Shown one piece after another: positions 45,406 to 58,039 of a stretch of DNA of 64,000 bases. The position numbers and the translations under genes are program-made. The notes beneath the pieces were generated by a model. That model made no database searches. It was not told the DNA's origin and was given only the letters and a program-made list of their open reading frames with translations. Every line of letters begins with the position of its first letter. The stretch's first letter is position 1. The DNA comes from Armillaria gallica (Eukaryota; Basidiomycota; Agaricomycetes; Agaricales; Physalacriaceae). Location of the stretch: contig JBANDB010000004.1 in assembly GCA_037576215.1 (NCBI GenBank), positions 744,001-808,000 on the forward strand, given 5' to 3'.

Positions 45406-48400
45406 ATGCCGAGCATATTCTCGCGGTCAAGGAACGCCTCGACGGCACCGAAGAACCTCCGCCTCGACACGACCAGCACCGACGAATTCGGGCGAGTGTC
45501 GTCACAGTCGCCGTTCCCGTTGCCACCACCAGATGGGTTTCTACCATTCACGCTCGAGAGACCACGCGATGGGACGGAGATGGATTACGGGTACCTCGCG
45601 TACGAGCGGCACGTCGTGCTTGGCCTGGAGCAGGTTTCGCAGCTCGTCGACGTCGTCAGCGAGGAACTGGGCACCCGTGGGGGCATAACGACGCCCTTTA
45701 TCTTCTCGTCTATGGCGCTCGACCTGTCCTCGACGTCCACCAAGCGACTCATGCGGACATTTATAGACGCCTGTGCTGATCCTGGCCCAAAACTACACCG
45801 GTTTCGGGAAGAGGCCCGGTTCGCGGGGCCGCATGAGCTAGGAATGCTGTTGCGATGGGGGCTTGGTCGGTTGGTGCGGATTGTTGATGGACAGGAGGAG
45901 CGCGGTCTTATTTCCTGGGACCACTATACTGACTTTCGGGATTCAGAGCTCGCCGCAAATTTCCCACCCACCCATTTCTCGACGTTCCTCCCGCCGTTAC
46001 CCGCCCATCTGCGCTCCGTGGTCATCACCGTGCTCAGCGTCCTAACGCGCTTGACGGCGAACTCGTCGACGTCGGGACACACGCCGCCGACGCTTTCCCC
46101 GTTGTTCGGGCCCCTCTTCTTCGGTCTGGGCCCGCCCGGACTGCCCTTCCACCATACCTACGTCTACTATCTACGCGCCACGAACGCCATGGAGCACATC
46201 ATTCTCTCCTTCATTCGCTTCCAGGATACCCCAAGGGCGAACTCTGCATCCATGGGTGTCCCTACGCGCCTCAAGGAGTGGATAAAGGGATATCCAATTA
46301 TGCTTGCCGACCAGTCGTCCAGACCCCAACCACGCAAAGGCGCTCGTACTTCCCGCGTCCTCAGTGTTCGCCGTAATGTGCGAATGTACACCAAGGACCT
46401 CGTCAAGTCTGCTTCGACGTGGGAGTGTAATCTGGGAAAAATCATCGGCGAGTCACCCGTCAAGTATTCCGATGGGTACAGGAAGCGTATGGATATGCCC
46501 TCTCAGTTTGAAGCAGGACAAGAGGATGGCGAGCGTTTCCGGAGTCTGACCGATCTCAAATGGGGAGAATTCGAGTCACTGGGATTTGGAGGATTGGGTC
46601 AAGACAAGTTGCAGTTTGATTTGAACGAGAGTGCCAGGACGGTGAGTATGTCGCGTTTATTACCGTTCCCTCTTCTCATTGTTTACAGGCGCGGAGCACG
46701 AAACGACAAACGCTCAGCTGGAACGACTTTTCGTCAACAGGATTCACAAGAGCAGATGTAGCGCCTCTCAGTGCGACGCTGCAGTTCTCGCCCCCAATGT
46801 CGGCCACCATTTCCTCCTATCATCCAGCCGAATACGCCAAGAAGCTGAAAAAGGCCGCAAAGCATATACCGGCGTTTGGATGGGACACAGAACCTGTTGT
46901 AGGACAGGAAGAAGTCATCGAGGAAGCGTTTTTAGACGTCTTCTGTGATATTGTTTGCGGTTGGGCAGGGGTATCAGAGGTCAGCGAAGCTGAGAGAGAA
47001 TGTAATTGGGCCTTGGTAAGTTTCTTTGTCTACCGTATATATTCTACTCATAAGCCTCCACTCAGATCGAATTCCAACCGAACGCTCTCCTCCTGTTTGA
47101 AGAATTTGTTCCCCTTGAATATCGGCAGCAAATAAGCTCCTCGTCTTCTGGATCGCATCGACGACGCCTTCCATCGCTGTTCTCACCCACAGCAACGTCA
47201 CCGAGGACGAAGACCAAGTCGAAGAAGGACAAGACTGAACGGTCAAAGCCCAAGGCGACGAGCCCAAAGGCTTCGTTTAAAGAGGTCGAGTTCGAAGGTC
47301 TGTTGAGGGGCGACGGCAACCGGAAGACTAAAGTCATCACTCTTGGATCGAAGGAGACGCCCACGCAGACTACCATAATCGCCTCCCCTACTGAAGTCGA
47401 ACCTCCCCCTCCCATGTTGCAATCGCTGAGTCACCAGTCATCCACCAGAAGCGACGATTCCACCCTGACTGCGAGTACCGTCGGGGGCACACCTTCCTCA
47501 AATAGGCGCCGGTTTCGATTAGGTGGATCAGGGACCCCCACCAATGGCGGCTCTGTCATGGGACGAAAGTCCATTATCGGGGGTGTCCCTCCTGCGGAGT
47601 ATAGCAGTGTGGATTTTGAGACGCGTCTGGCGAGCCTCGATGGAGAGGACGTGTACGAGGATTACCCGCCTGTAGACGGCATGCCGGAGAGCCGGGAAGA
47701 CGCGTGGGTGGACATCCTAGTCGGGACTCAAGAACGGCGTATGGGTGACCAGGAGTACGGGGGGCGAGGCAAAGGGAGGGGGGAGGATGTCGATCTTGTG
47801 AGTCTGGAAGTGCAGAAGGCGCTTAAGGGCGTGAGGAAGATGAGCCAGAGCCCGGAGAGCCAGCGGACGGAGAGGAATCCCGTTAGGGACGAAGAGGAGG
47901 AGTCTATTGAGGTGGAGAGGGTCCCCTCGAGGTTGGCGATGAATGATTTTGCGGACGACCTGCAGCAGCCGCAGTATTATGACGAGTCGCTGGATTACGA
48001 TGCGGATGGCCCTTCAGCGGCTGAACAGTCTATTCAGCCGCTCGACTATCATCAGCATGAATCTGAGGAGGAGGAAGACGAGCCGGTGCCTGTGCCGGTA
48101 GTGGAGGAGGAGGAAGAAGAAGAAATAGTCCGACCTACCCCGCCGAAGAGACCAGGATACTTTGACCTCCACCCGGAACGACGACCCACAGCAAATCTTA
48201 ATGGCGACGGCGGCGAAGACCCCCGAGCGCGGTTCGGGCACGATAGTGATTCGGAGGAGGAGGGAGGACCCGGGATCCGGCCTCTCCCTAGGGTCCCGCC
48301 GATTATCAACCTGGACGAGGAGCCCTCGCCTTCGACGGCGCCGTTGAGGGTCCCGGGTAAGACTGCGGCGCTGATTGAGATGTACCGGGAGCGGGAGAGG

Positions 48401-48649
48401 AAGGGGAATGTTACCCCACCGAAGGAGCGAGAGAGGGTTACCCCGCCGAGGGCGCTGCCTACGCCTACGCCTGCTCCGAAGATCGTTGAGATCCCACCGG
48501 TGGAGGAGGTGGATGAGGAAGAGGAGGAGGAGGTGCCGGAGCCGCCACGTGTGCCGGCGATTGATGAGGAGCAGGGAAGGGCGAGTCCGGGGCGGTATGT
48601 GCATGGAGCGCCGTTGCATAATGTTTTGGAGGAAGAGGAGGAAGAGTAA
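45406..48649 (+). CDS. Msb1/Mug8-domain protein (1048 aa)
   Basis: Three exons: 45406-46641, 46689-47015 and 47066-48649; all junctions preserve the frame. The N-terminal half holds the Msb1/Mug8 (RhoGAP-like) domain: after a short basic leader MPSIFSRSRNAST come YGYLAYERHVVLGLEQVSQ and ITTPFIFSSMALDLSS, helical up to about residue 350. In yeasts this domain belongs to proteins acting with Rho GTPases in polarised growth. The C-terminal third is disordered, with basic Ser/Thr patches (RTKTKSKKDKTERS) then long acidic and proline-rich runs (EEEDEPVPVPVVEEEEEEE). The protein ends in Glu repeats. The start is in frame with the domain and preceded by stops. Role inferred from the family only. Confidence 0.75.
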
Positions 48650-49784
48650 GGTGGTGGTGGTATGTGGAATTATATGTCTCTCTCTTTTCTTTATGCTTGC
48701 TCCCTAACTTGTTATACCCCTCACACACACACACACACCCAATCCGCCTCCGGTTACAAGGAGCGGGCTCTTTGATTTATATATATCTCCCTCCGAGTCG
48801 CTCGTTGACATAGTTTTTTTTGGTTTATTTCATCCATTATCGTTTCCAATCCTATATGCTAGTGTTTTCTCTTTTCTCGTATTTGAATGACTTGGATTTT
48901 ATGTTTTAACGAGCTTGAAATCAAGTTTTTTTAACTAGATGAGAGAGGGAAGGAGATCCCGACAGTTGATGTGTCGAGGAGGAGCGGCATATTAGTGAAG
49001 GCACATAACTAATATAAGGATGAACTAGTCTTCCTACGCGACGGTACCTATGATTTATGAAAACCGACATATCACAAGGGCGCGCCATCTAACGCCGATT
49101 TCTGATTCGATTCTGATAGTAAGTACGAAGTGTCAACAGATTGCACGATCTCGCAAGGGACGATCATTAACGCAGACCCTGGTGAGTGCAGATCTCTGGA
49201 ACGCATTGCAACCGATAGTCGGGGGAGAGCGTGCGGAAACTGATCCCATCATCGTCGTTAGGTTGGACCGCGTGGCTGATCTGCTGACGCGTACTTAGAG
49301 GCGATGGTGGGCTCGGGCCCGGGCATTGTGGTCCATAGCCGGTGGGTATAGCACACTTTGTTTGTCGGCGGAGAAGAGTAGATCGAAATGAAGTTTTCGC
49401 CATGTTACTGGAGACATGAGATGTAAGAAGGAATTTTGGAAAGGCCGGTTGGTTCAGATTGTAGTAAGGGGCAGTCGGTATACAGAACTGGGATGTTAAA
49501 AGGACTAAGAGGCGGTCAGAAGACGAAGCATGGGATGAGCGAATGACCCGCTGAAATCACTTAGTAGCCTACGCATAAAACAATTACTTCGAAAATCGTT
49601 GCGATGAGGCTGTTTTAACACGGTAGTGATTCGCCAGGAAAATAGTAGAATTATGACGCAACAGCTTGTAAAGAGCGACTGAGTTATTCTAAGAACACTG
49701 TAAGGACGACGACACAAAAAGACAGAAAGAATATGCGAGTCAGGCATAGGAATGAATGTGGTGGAAAGAAGGGAATAAGTTAGT
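48650..49784. other. Intergenic with a (CA)8 microsatellite
   Basis: 3' flank of the Msb1/Mug8-type gene. A (CA)8 run lies at 48722-48737. Nothing coding is supported between there and the zinc-finger gene. Confidence 0.5.
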
Positions 49785-51327
49785 CTACGCGTATCTAGCG
49801 CGTCTCCGTTTCTTCGGTCGGAGCTTCATGACGAAGCTGGGCGCCTTCTGTACTCTTGGAAGAGGTAGCTTCTTGCGGCGCAGAGTCCTCGCTACCCATC
49901 CTCCCCGGGCGCGCGGCTTGCGCTCCTCCACTGTGTGGTCAATCTCGCTGCAGACAGCGAAGTGATCCATCAACTTTGGTGTTGCGGTGACTGTCAAACA
50001 GAAGGGACACAATGCCTCGCGGATACAATGATCCCGTTCAAAGTGCTCAAGGAACTTTGCGCCCTCCATGGGTTGGCGGAGGCAGCGTTCTCCCTTGAGA
50101 GATCTGACGGAGCACCTGACAGTTGTACCTTCGATGCCCGGATGGTGCTTCTTGAGGTGGCGCGCCATGCTGGTGCCGACGGTGTAATGGCCGCAGTCCA
50201 AGGGACAGTAGTGGAAGTTGCCATCCATCTTTCGGAAGTGGAGGATGTGTTCTGGTGATATGCCAAATTTGTCCGCGACTTCGCGTACGAACTCGGGCGG
50301 AAACTCTTCCTAGACGCAATGTCTTGGGCTGTGGTGATATATTGTTAGGAAACGGAATGACCCCTTCGACATTGTGAAAACGTACCATGGCTCCGCTTCT
50401 AGTGTTTCATTGCCTGTGGTGAAACTCGATACCGAACTTCTGGAGCTGGAGGTCGCGTTAGATCGACACTTTCACAATCAGTGGAGGATTACGTACGAAG
50501 GAGGCAAGATCACAGATCGAGAATTGGTCTGGGGGGCAGCAGGAGAGGATGCAGGCTTGTCGGAACGAGTCTGAGAGCGACAACTTGGAGATCTGAGTGA
50601 CGTCGTTAGATTTTTCGTACTACAAGATCACCGTAGCACTTACGGGGACGTAGGCGGAGAAGGCGGAGAAGAACCAGCATTCAAGGAATTCTGCTCAGGA
50701 GAGCGATCTCGAAGGGTGTAAGGTTCGAAGCGATTGTTCCTACCAGTCTTCCCATTTCGTTGCCGCTGTGGAGTCGCGGGCGGGGTTGCCAGCATGTTCA
50801 CTGGTGCGGAGAGAAACTTCCGTTGCACAACCTTTGAGTAAGCGGCAGCCATATCGTCACCGAAGTTGTCCTCTCGACATTCCGTGTCCTTGTCGTAGGA
50901 AGGGGGCCTAGGAAGAAGGGCGCTGACGGGGGAGACGAAGGAATCCTCTGGTTGGCTGAATGGAAAGGCGAACAGCAGAGAGTCGGGATCGAATGAAGGG
51001 AGAGTGGTGGCATGAAGCCGTTCCCGTGGAGGAGTAGCCAAGCCTGCCAATCTAGAATGATAAATTAGCTGGAAGATAGGTGGCCAAAAAAAAAACTTAC
51101 TCGTTGCTGTACGCTGATGGGAACGAGAAGGTAGGACTGAGACATGGAAAATGGATAGTTGTGAGGGAGGAGGCGAGGACGATGATGTTGTGGACTTACG
51201 CGTCGGTACCAGCCGAAAAATTAGGGTATTTTCTGCAAAGGTGATGGGCTTAAATCCAAGGGAAAGCATATGAGGTCTAAATTACGCACGAAAGAATGGC
51301 GGGCAAGTCGTTGTAAATAGTAGACAT
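49785..51327 (-). CDS. Zinc-finger protein with three Cys/His units (paralogue 2)
   Basis: Starts at 51327 with MSTIYNDLPAILS, then short exons (KYPNFSAGTDA, PTFSFPSAYSN), a larger exon (LAGLATPPRERLH to GSSPPSPPTSP), and two linker exons whose junctions I could not settle (50640-50330), then the finger exon. Fingers: CPLDC...MARHLKKHH, VRCSVRSLKGERC...FLEHFERDH and LCPFC...LMDHFAVC. This is the same three-unit pattern and spacing as in the protein at 39255, followed by a basic tail (KLRPKKRRRARYA), a likely nuclear localisation signal. The helical segment before the fingers (EFVREVADKFGISPEHI) is also shared (VVEALGISADSAI). Probably a nuclear regulator; binding target unknown. Confidence 0.65.
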
Positions 51328-52780
51328 GGTGCTGACAATATCGGGGGAAGACTGTTGAGCTCTTGAGGCTTGAGGCAGAGAAAGGGGCAATGAGCTATAC
51401 TGCGTCGGTCTCTAGACTTTAAGAGAGATGTTGAGAGTGGCATCTATGTCGAGAAATGAAATATCGACAAACATTGTTTACATTGTTCCTCGAGAACCTT
51501 TTCGATGAATTACCTTCTCGCGTCCCAGATTTCCAGCACGTAGACGCCGCGTTCTAATGGAATTTCCTTCAAGGGTAATCATTGGTCGATGTATGACTTA
51601 AAATATTGTACCCTTCAGTAAGTAGCTGTGAAGTTGTACAATTCAGGAACTCGCAACGTGTAAAATTGTCTATGGCCTACGGGCCCGTGAGATAAGCTAC
51701 AGGGACAGATTAGGAAAACCCACGGGAAAAATGGTACTCCCGCAGGGAGTATATCATTAAGAGAATATTACGCGTTGTGCCTACACTGCGCATGGAAATC
51801 TGCGAAGAAGAATGCAATGGTCTTAGACTCTTGCACCTAGGAAACGCGGAAGTCTAGTGGTGGATACATTCTCCAGTTGGTGCAGAAGAGATAGCTTTCA
51901 GTTAAACTGCACGAGGCGTCACTGTGAACACCCCCACAGACGAGACGCCCTTCATGAGTCGTCGAGGTTAGATTGCCCGTGCTGAATCTAGATTATCAAT
52001 TGCAGATTATTGACCTTATTTGTGGTGGTAAACGTACTAGATTAGGCGATATGTTATTTGTCTTGTCGAAGAATGTCGATGCATGCCAAAAAACAGAAAT
52101 AACGAAGCCAACTGGACGCGTGGAGATACATGTTCGTTACGAGGTGAGCCAGCACGGAAATGTCCGAGAAAAAACGAACTGCGGCCCGCGGGAAACTCCG
52201 TGATCTCGATCAGTATTATTCCGGCCCGCGAGCCAGGTCGCGCCACCATTCAACTTTGCCGTCGCGCTCTACAATGGCCTTAAAATCTCTATGACTACAA
52301 CCAGGCGAACGACTTAGCTGCAGCTACAACAGTCATCCTCATTGCTATCAGCCTCATTGCTCAATGCTATCAGTGCGTGTATCAAACTGCGTGACAGCCG
52401 CTGAGTGGAAAAGCCTTTGAGCACTGACTGAGCTTTTCTAACGTTTGCTATCCCGACCAGGACCCGATCAACCTTTCAGGTAAGAGCCATGCGAAGAAAT
52501 ATCGGGCCGGAAGAGTGTTCAATGTGGCTAACACAGATTTCGATCTCCTTGTGTTACATAGAGCGGTCAAAGAGATGCGTGACTATCGCTCCATTGTTCC
52601 TCTGAAGATGATTGGGCCATCAAATGATAATAGGTCATATTATCTGTCTTTTCCACACATTGTCGCGATGGACGATGGCTTCTGGGTATTTGACTGTCAG
52701 ATAGAGTTGTCCATGCATCCGCATATATATACTCCGAGATTTCTTTCCTTCGTTCTCTCTACCCACCCTTGTTCTAAAAG
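51328..52780. other. Intergenic, no gene recognised
   Basis: Upstream flank of the zinc-finger gene and of the first small paralogue. Open stretches (51973-52203, 52515-52784) lack family support. Confidence 0.45.
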
Positions 52781-53208
52781 ATGATTAGCAACGACGAATT
52801 TCTTGTTGAAGCTCTGAAGTCTGTTGCTTTTTTCTTCACTCCGCAGATCTAGCTTGAACCTCTGGTCTTAGGGACATTGAATTAACGGCGGAAGAGTGGC
52901 AGGCAATCTCAGAAGCGTGAGTCGTCATTGATGTGTTCTTAACTCCATATTTATTTCCTCATGGGTAATTTCTTATTCGTAGTTGTGAAGAGTGCATTAA
53001 AGCATCTGAACTCCGGGATTCTCCCGAACCACAGAGAGGTCCTGCAACGATAGCCTTCATTCTCAATAGCCCCACTCTTCGAAAAGAAAAGAGGGTAACT
53101 CAGAAGCTCAAGACTTACCTGCTAAATTCGTATACCGCGAACCAACCGACTACGATGAAAAATGGAGGATCCGCTGTCAAATCGTACTTTCGCCGTACCG
53201 TCTCATGA
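52781..53208 (+). CDS. Small three-exon protein of unknown family (copy 1)
   Basis: Exons 52781-52818, 52872-52916 and 52983-53208; 102 residues. It begins MISNDEFLVEALKDIELTAEEWQAISEACEECIKAS and ends with a basic, Ser-rich region. The first two exons (38 and 45 nt) have exactly the lengths of those in the gene 1.1 kb downstream, and the protein shows the same pattern: x-L-x-E-A-L-K-D, then LT-x-EEW-x-AIS-x-AC-x-x-C. No signal peptide or membrane segment. The two cysteines three residues apart are conserved. I recognise no known family; a helical adaptor is only a guess. Confidence 0.6.
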
Positions 53209-53892
53209 TATACTTGATTCATACGCGTCGTATTGTTCTGAGTATCTCTTGGAATAATCAAATCTAGATAATCATTGTATTATCAGCGTCTAGAGCTACC
53301 TTTTAAACCGATCCTTATTGATCTCATATTGTCCATAGTCACAACCGTTGTGAGATCGGTCATAAATGGTATGTTACACACACTAGTAAAGCTGAAATGC
53401 ACTTCCAAGTCCTCGTCGAGTCCTCAAATATGCCTTCAGCTGGGGCGAATATAGACATTCATTCTTATTCAACTCTTGTTTGAAAGAACATCCGTAAATA
53501 GCATTTGCTGCCAAGACAATGATGTAAGACTAGCACAAAAACAAGCCAAAAGTAAGTCAACGAGATCTATGCGTTATCTGAGATCCGATCAGGCACATAA
53601 GCTGTGCTGCTCAAGTGCTACTGCTCAATGAATTTTCCGTATTTTGTCACGACTTGGTCACGACTCACGCTGAGGGACAATCGCCCGAGAAGACGATCCA
53701 TTCTTCCACTCAAAGGACGGAATTCTGTCCGACAAGCTTGCATGTTGTACACTATTTCTCACCGGCAGTTCCGTCAGGTATTAAAATCGATGAAAGATGC
53801 TTTCTCCAAGCTTTGTCTGGTTTATGCCACAGTATCCGCCAGAAATATAAAGGATAATCGACGCAGCAGGTTTGTTCCGCAGTTTTCAGGCA
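53209..53892. other. Intergenic between the two small paralogues
   Basis: No gene recognised; contains the promoter of copy 2. Confidence 0.5.
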
Positions 53893-54290
53893 ATGTCGGA
53901 CCACGGAAATTTACTTATCAAAGCCTTGAAGTGCGTGCACATATCTCACCTGTTTTGTCTTCACGGCTTCGCTCTAACTTTCATACTTTAGGGACGCTAA
54001 TTTGACCTCAGAGGAATGGATAGCTATCTCTAAAGCGTAAGTTACCTCGTTTTACGTTACTTTCTACTTGAATAACACGCTATCTTCCTAGTTGTGACCA
54101 ATGTCTGCCCTCGCCGCCACCACCCAACACAGGACTCCCCCCCTCGTCGTTCGTACTCAACAGCCAGGGATTGACATCCAACCCTGCGGCGACCGAGGCT
54201 ATTAAAAAGCATATTCTTCAGACCCCAAAATCAGATCAACCTGCCGAGTTACCGGCTATATACAAAGCGTTAATGTCCTATCGCTACTGA
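53893..54290 (+). CDS. Small three-exon protein of unknown family (copy 2)
   Basis: Exons 53893-53930, 53992-54036 and 54092-54290; 93 residues, starting MSDHGNLLIKALKDANLTSEEWIAISKACDQC. Both short exons match copy 1 in length and phase, while the introns differ in sequence. The tail differs: a poly-Pro stretch SPPPPPNTG, then FVLNSQGLTSNPAATEAIKK (compare FILNSPTL in copy 1), then a helical end. A recognisable duplication, with the first 30 residues and an ILNS/VLNS motif retained. Function unknown. Confidence 0.6.
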
Positions 54291-54804
54291 ACAGCCGTTA
54301 TGTAAACCAACCGTGGTATGTCACTTACCTTCTACACCACCATTTTCGGTCTGACGCTCTTTCGATAGCAGTAGACTGCATTCCTGTACTTCATTATATT
54401 TCACATCTAACATAATGATTTATTCTTTGACTACTTCCCCTAAAGCGTTGATAAAAAACCAGCGTTCCATTACGTGGTTCGGCTTCCTTATTCCTAAACA
54501 TACAATAGAAGGTCGGTTTACCGGAGATAATATGTTCTTAAAGTACAGGGACAAAGCACTCGGTCTTTAGTAGGTTAGACTGAGTCAATGAGTAACACGA
54601 ACAACGTTTTTCAATTGCTTATGGCTAATTTATACAACCGCCCTATCGAGCATACTGTGTACAAATAATCAAACTCTCAAGTTTAGAGACGACCACTTAG
54701 GTCTTACAGACCTGAATAAGCACCGTTGAACATCCACAACTCGCTATCGTACAACTCAAATAACCGATCGCGTTTTGCGTTGAAATCCTTCACAACGACC
54801 CTCG
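54291..54804. other. Intergenic
   Basis: Between the small gene and the convergent decarboxylase gene; nothing coding seen. Confidence 0.5.
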
Positions 54805-56132
54805 TCAAGCGATGGTCGCAATGGGAGCATGAAGCGGTACATCTGCACCGATAGGATAGTCCGGATTGAACGTAACGCTCGTACCGGGTCGGAAGACGAG
54901 ACAATGTGTGGAACCACCAAAGTGGAACATCCCCATCTCGTCACCCTTCTTGAGCACCTGGCCTTCCTGAACAGTGACCTCGCACGTCGACACCTCCGCC
55001 ATTCCTACGGCTATGAAGCACATCAATCCGATGCTGGGGTTATCAGCTTGGATGAAGACCAGCGAGCGAGCAGCGACGGCAGTGATGAAGCCTTGCGAGA
55101 GGTCAGGAGCCCCGGGGTCTGGGTTAGGGAATCCCATAGCGGGGGATTCGGCGTAGTATGTGCCGGGGATCATGACCGTCTTCGTGACCTTACCGTTCAC
55201 TGGACTGTGCCAGCGGTGGTATTTGGTCGCGCTAAGGAAAGCTTGGTAGACAGTCCCGCCGACAAACTGGGGCGCGAGATCATCGTTGTTGAGCATGTGG
55301 TTTAGCGAATACGGCTCGCCTTTAAGCCAGAAGGTGTCGAGCGCTTTGATGTCAAAGGCAGTTTTATAGACGGTCGACTCGCAAGCGCTGATGACGATGC
55401 GGTCATCATCGGGGAACATGACGGGGCGCACACCAGGCTGGAAGAGCCTGGTGAAGAAGTGGTCCCAGGAGTTGTATCCGTAATATTGTTCGGTGGGGTC
55501 ACAGACGTATGTCTGTATGAAGTCGGGCATCGCAGCACTCGCGGCGGGACCAAACCAGCCGGTCGCGTCGGTTGTGAGGACGTAACACGAAGCGGATGAT
55601 GTGAGGAAGGTAGCCCAGACGTCGAACATCTTCTTGAATTGGGCGTTCACTTTGTCGTTGACAAACGCAGTGAGGCCTGCGGGTGTACCCATAGGCCAGT
55701 CAAGGATGGCGTTGATTGGGAAACCGACCAAGCCCACCTCGTAATCGGATTGTTCAAAATCGGGCGCTTCGGTGATGATTGCATTGAATAAAGTCAACAT
55801 ATGCATGTAATCGCGAACCTAGGAAAGACGTAGAGCAATATGTTAGTCACTGAGCTGCGAGAGAAAAGCCAGCATCGTTGGGTACATACCTGTGGTTTCC
55901 CTGTCGGATCATTGTCGTAAGGGGGCTTGGTCGGTACTTGATCGAACATCTGATGGAAGGCCATGTAAATTTCGGCGTCCTTTTCGATGAGGTCTTGGAA
56001 CTCTTGGATGACGGGGTGGAACGGCTGCGGGTTGGCGTCGACTTGGGCGATCTTTCTGGCGAGCCAGTGTTGGAGAACTCGATGGTCGCGGGGAAGCCAA
56101 CCGCCAATTCGATGACGAACGAGGACGGACAT
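54805..56132 (-). CDS. Phosphatidylserine-decarboxylase-like pyruvoyl enzyme (418 aa)
   Basis: Two exons, 56132-55890 and 55818-54805 (418 aa). The C-terminal third has the decarboxylase core: the line YYGYNSWDHFFTRLFQPGVRP, CESTVYK, LDTFWLKGEPYSLNHML, FLSATKYHRWHSPVNGKV (catalytic His), ISTCEVTV-like strand VSTCEVTVQEG, and MFHFGGSTHCLVF. The GGST motif holds the Ser that self-cleaves to form the pyruvoyl group. Unlike classical membrane-bound PSDs, it lacks a transit peptide or membrane helix, and the N-terminus (WLPRDHRVLQHWLARKI) resembles the soluble fungal paralogues, some of which decarboxylate aromatic amino acids. Whether the substrate is a lipid or an amino acid cannot be read from sequence alone. 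Confidence 0.85.
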
Positions 56133-58039
56133 GTTGTTCTGGAATAGCTACACGGTGAGCGGTGTTTACTATAAACCAAGAGAAATATGGGACCGACATG
56201 AATAAGATTTGCCAATGGCGACGATGGAGGTGAAGGTGAAGGTTGAAGGCTCTATCAGGCGTTCGAACGTGTTCATATATATGCACTGTGAAATTATATC
56301 TGTATATCGGTTAATAAAAACTGAATGGATCACATAGACGGAGTCGATCTGTATCTCCACGTCTCCGTGACCAAATCCCACCGCTATCCACGTTCGCCGG
56401 TACCAAGCACACTTCGAGACTTTGGTAGTTCCATGCTCGTACGTCATGATCAATGCAATGAGGTTTGAAAAGCGAAGTCGATACTGAAATAGTAGTGTCA
56501 TTCGCGGCGAAATGGAACTTCCGAGTGCACCCTCTCACCACATGACTGTTTACATAGCGCTGATTCACATACCGTCGAAGTTCCACTGAAAATAGTCCAA
56601 CGAATGTAGACCTCTTGCCGTCAAATGATTCCTGTCATAATCAAAATGAGTGGCCCTATCTGCGACAAAATCGAATGGAAGAGATATATCGCCACCAGAA
56701 GCGAGTTCACCCTAGCAAGGACGCGATGCGATGTCTATGCGATGCTAAGAACAACATATCCGTTCTTCAAGCTCTGATCACGCAGATGACCTGATTCAGA
56801 CCGGGGCTTCTCTTTTCCGTCCTTGGCGCATTCTTGAATGCAGAAGCAATATATGCTGGAATAACTAGACGTTCAAATATATAACGCTATAGCACAGAAC
56901 GACGGTCTATTGTATGAGGTGTAGACCCAGCCAGGGCGGAATCAGAAGTAATGGACGTACAGTTTAGTAGACCCAATTATAGAAGTATGCCGCGTCGTTC
57001 GACAGCATTCATGGAAGTACCCTGAGTCAAGTTAGAGTTTGAAGTCCCGGAACTAAATAGGGCACGTAGATCTAGAACGAGAACATCAACAAACTACACT
57101 CAGAGCACAGAAGGTAAAGGCCGCACACCGGTGTCGTATCTATGTTCTGCGAGCACAACGGAAGGATTTCCTTAGTATTGCTGCCACAACGTGCGTAACA
57201 GCACTGCTATCGCGCGATGGCAATACCAGACTAAGAATTTAGAGAGATACAGAGGTAGCTGTTAGTGCTATTAGAAGCCATATGATACGAATACGACGAC
57301 CTTGTGACAACGGAATTTATAAGTTGAATTCGGACAATGAGAGGAAAAGCCACGTACAAAGACCACAATTTCTTATCCTCCGATGCGTTTCAGAGAGCTC
57401 TGCGCCGATTGATGCGAGGGATCCGAGTGTACAACGGAGGTCTGTCGATGTCGTCCAATACCTGTTCGCTAATTCGTAGACGAGACCGGAGCCGTGCTGG
57501 TGTCAAATAGTGAAGTAGCTAGCGTAGGGACTACAACGGTATTAGCTGATAATTCAGGACAGACAGGCTGAGAAATGGGATTGACTAGAGCCGCATGTTA
57601 GTGCATAACCACGGGGGAACGAAGGGAAAAGACGTCACGAGTTGCTTCACCTAGCTCTGTAGTGGTCTGCAATACATTCACTATCGCGTCAATTTCCCAC
57701 TGCCACTTCTATTCTTCTCACAGCTAGGTACACTGTCCTGGTGGACAAGGCACGAGACTCAAAGTCCAGAGATCCGTTTTCATAATGCTGGAGCACGTGA
57801 GGAAGATAATCTATTATATGAGACTCCGTCGCAACCAGAGCGGGACCAGCGGAAGCAGTAAACGTACCATAGCGTCGAAAAACGGTACAGTAGATTACTT
57901 GACAGCCTTCATGGAAGGTCCCCAAATAAAATGAAGTCAAAGTCGTCGCAGATAGATCGGAACTGAGAAAGCCTTGTAGAGCTGGGCGGTAGAAGCTCAA
58001 ACGATGTACCGGGGTCATAAATGTCCGCAGCGACAGAGA
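56133..58039. other. Gene-poor stretch, 1.9 kb
   Basis: Promoter side of the decarboxylase (a TATATAT near 56275). The open stretch 57689-58018 minus shows no family; nothing else. Confidence 0.4.

Noticed and set aside
48014..48619. Arg/Leu-rich minus ORF opposite the Msb1/Mug8-type tail
   Set aside because: Reverse complement of GAG/GAA repeats; no domain.
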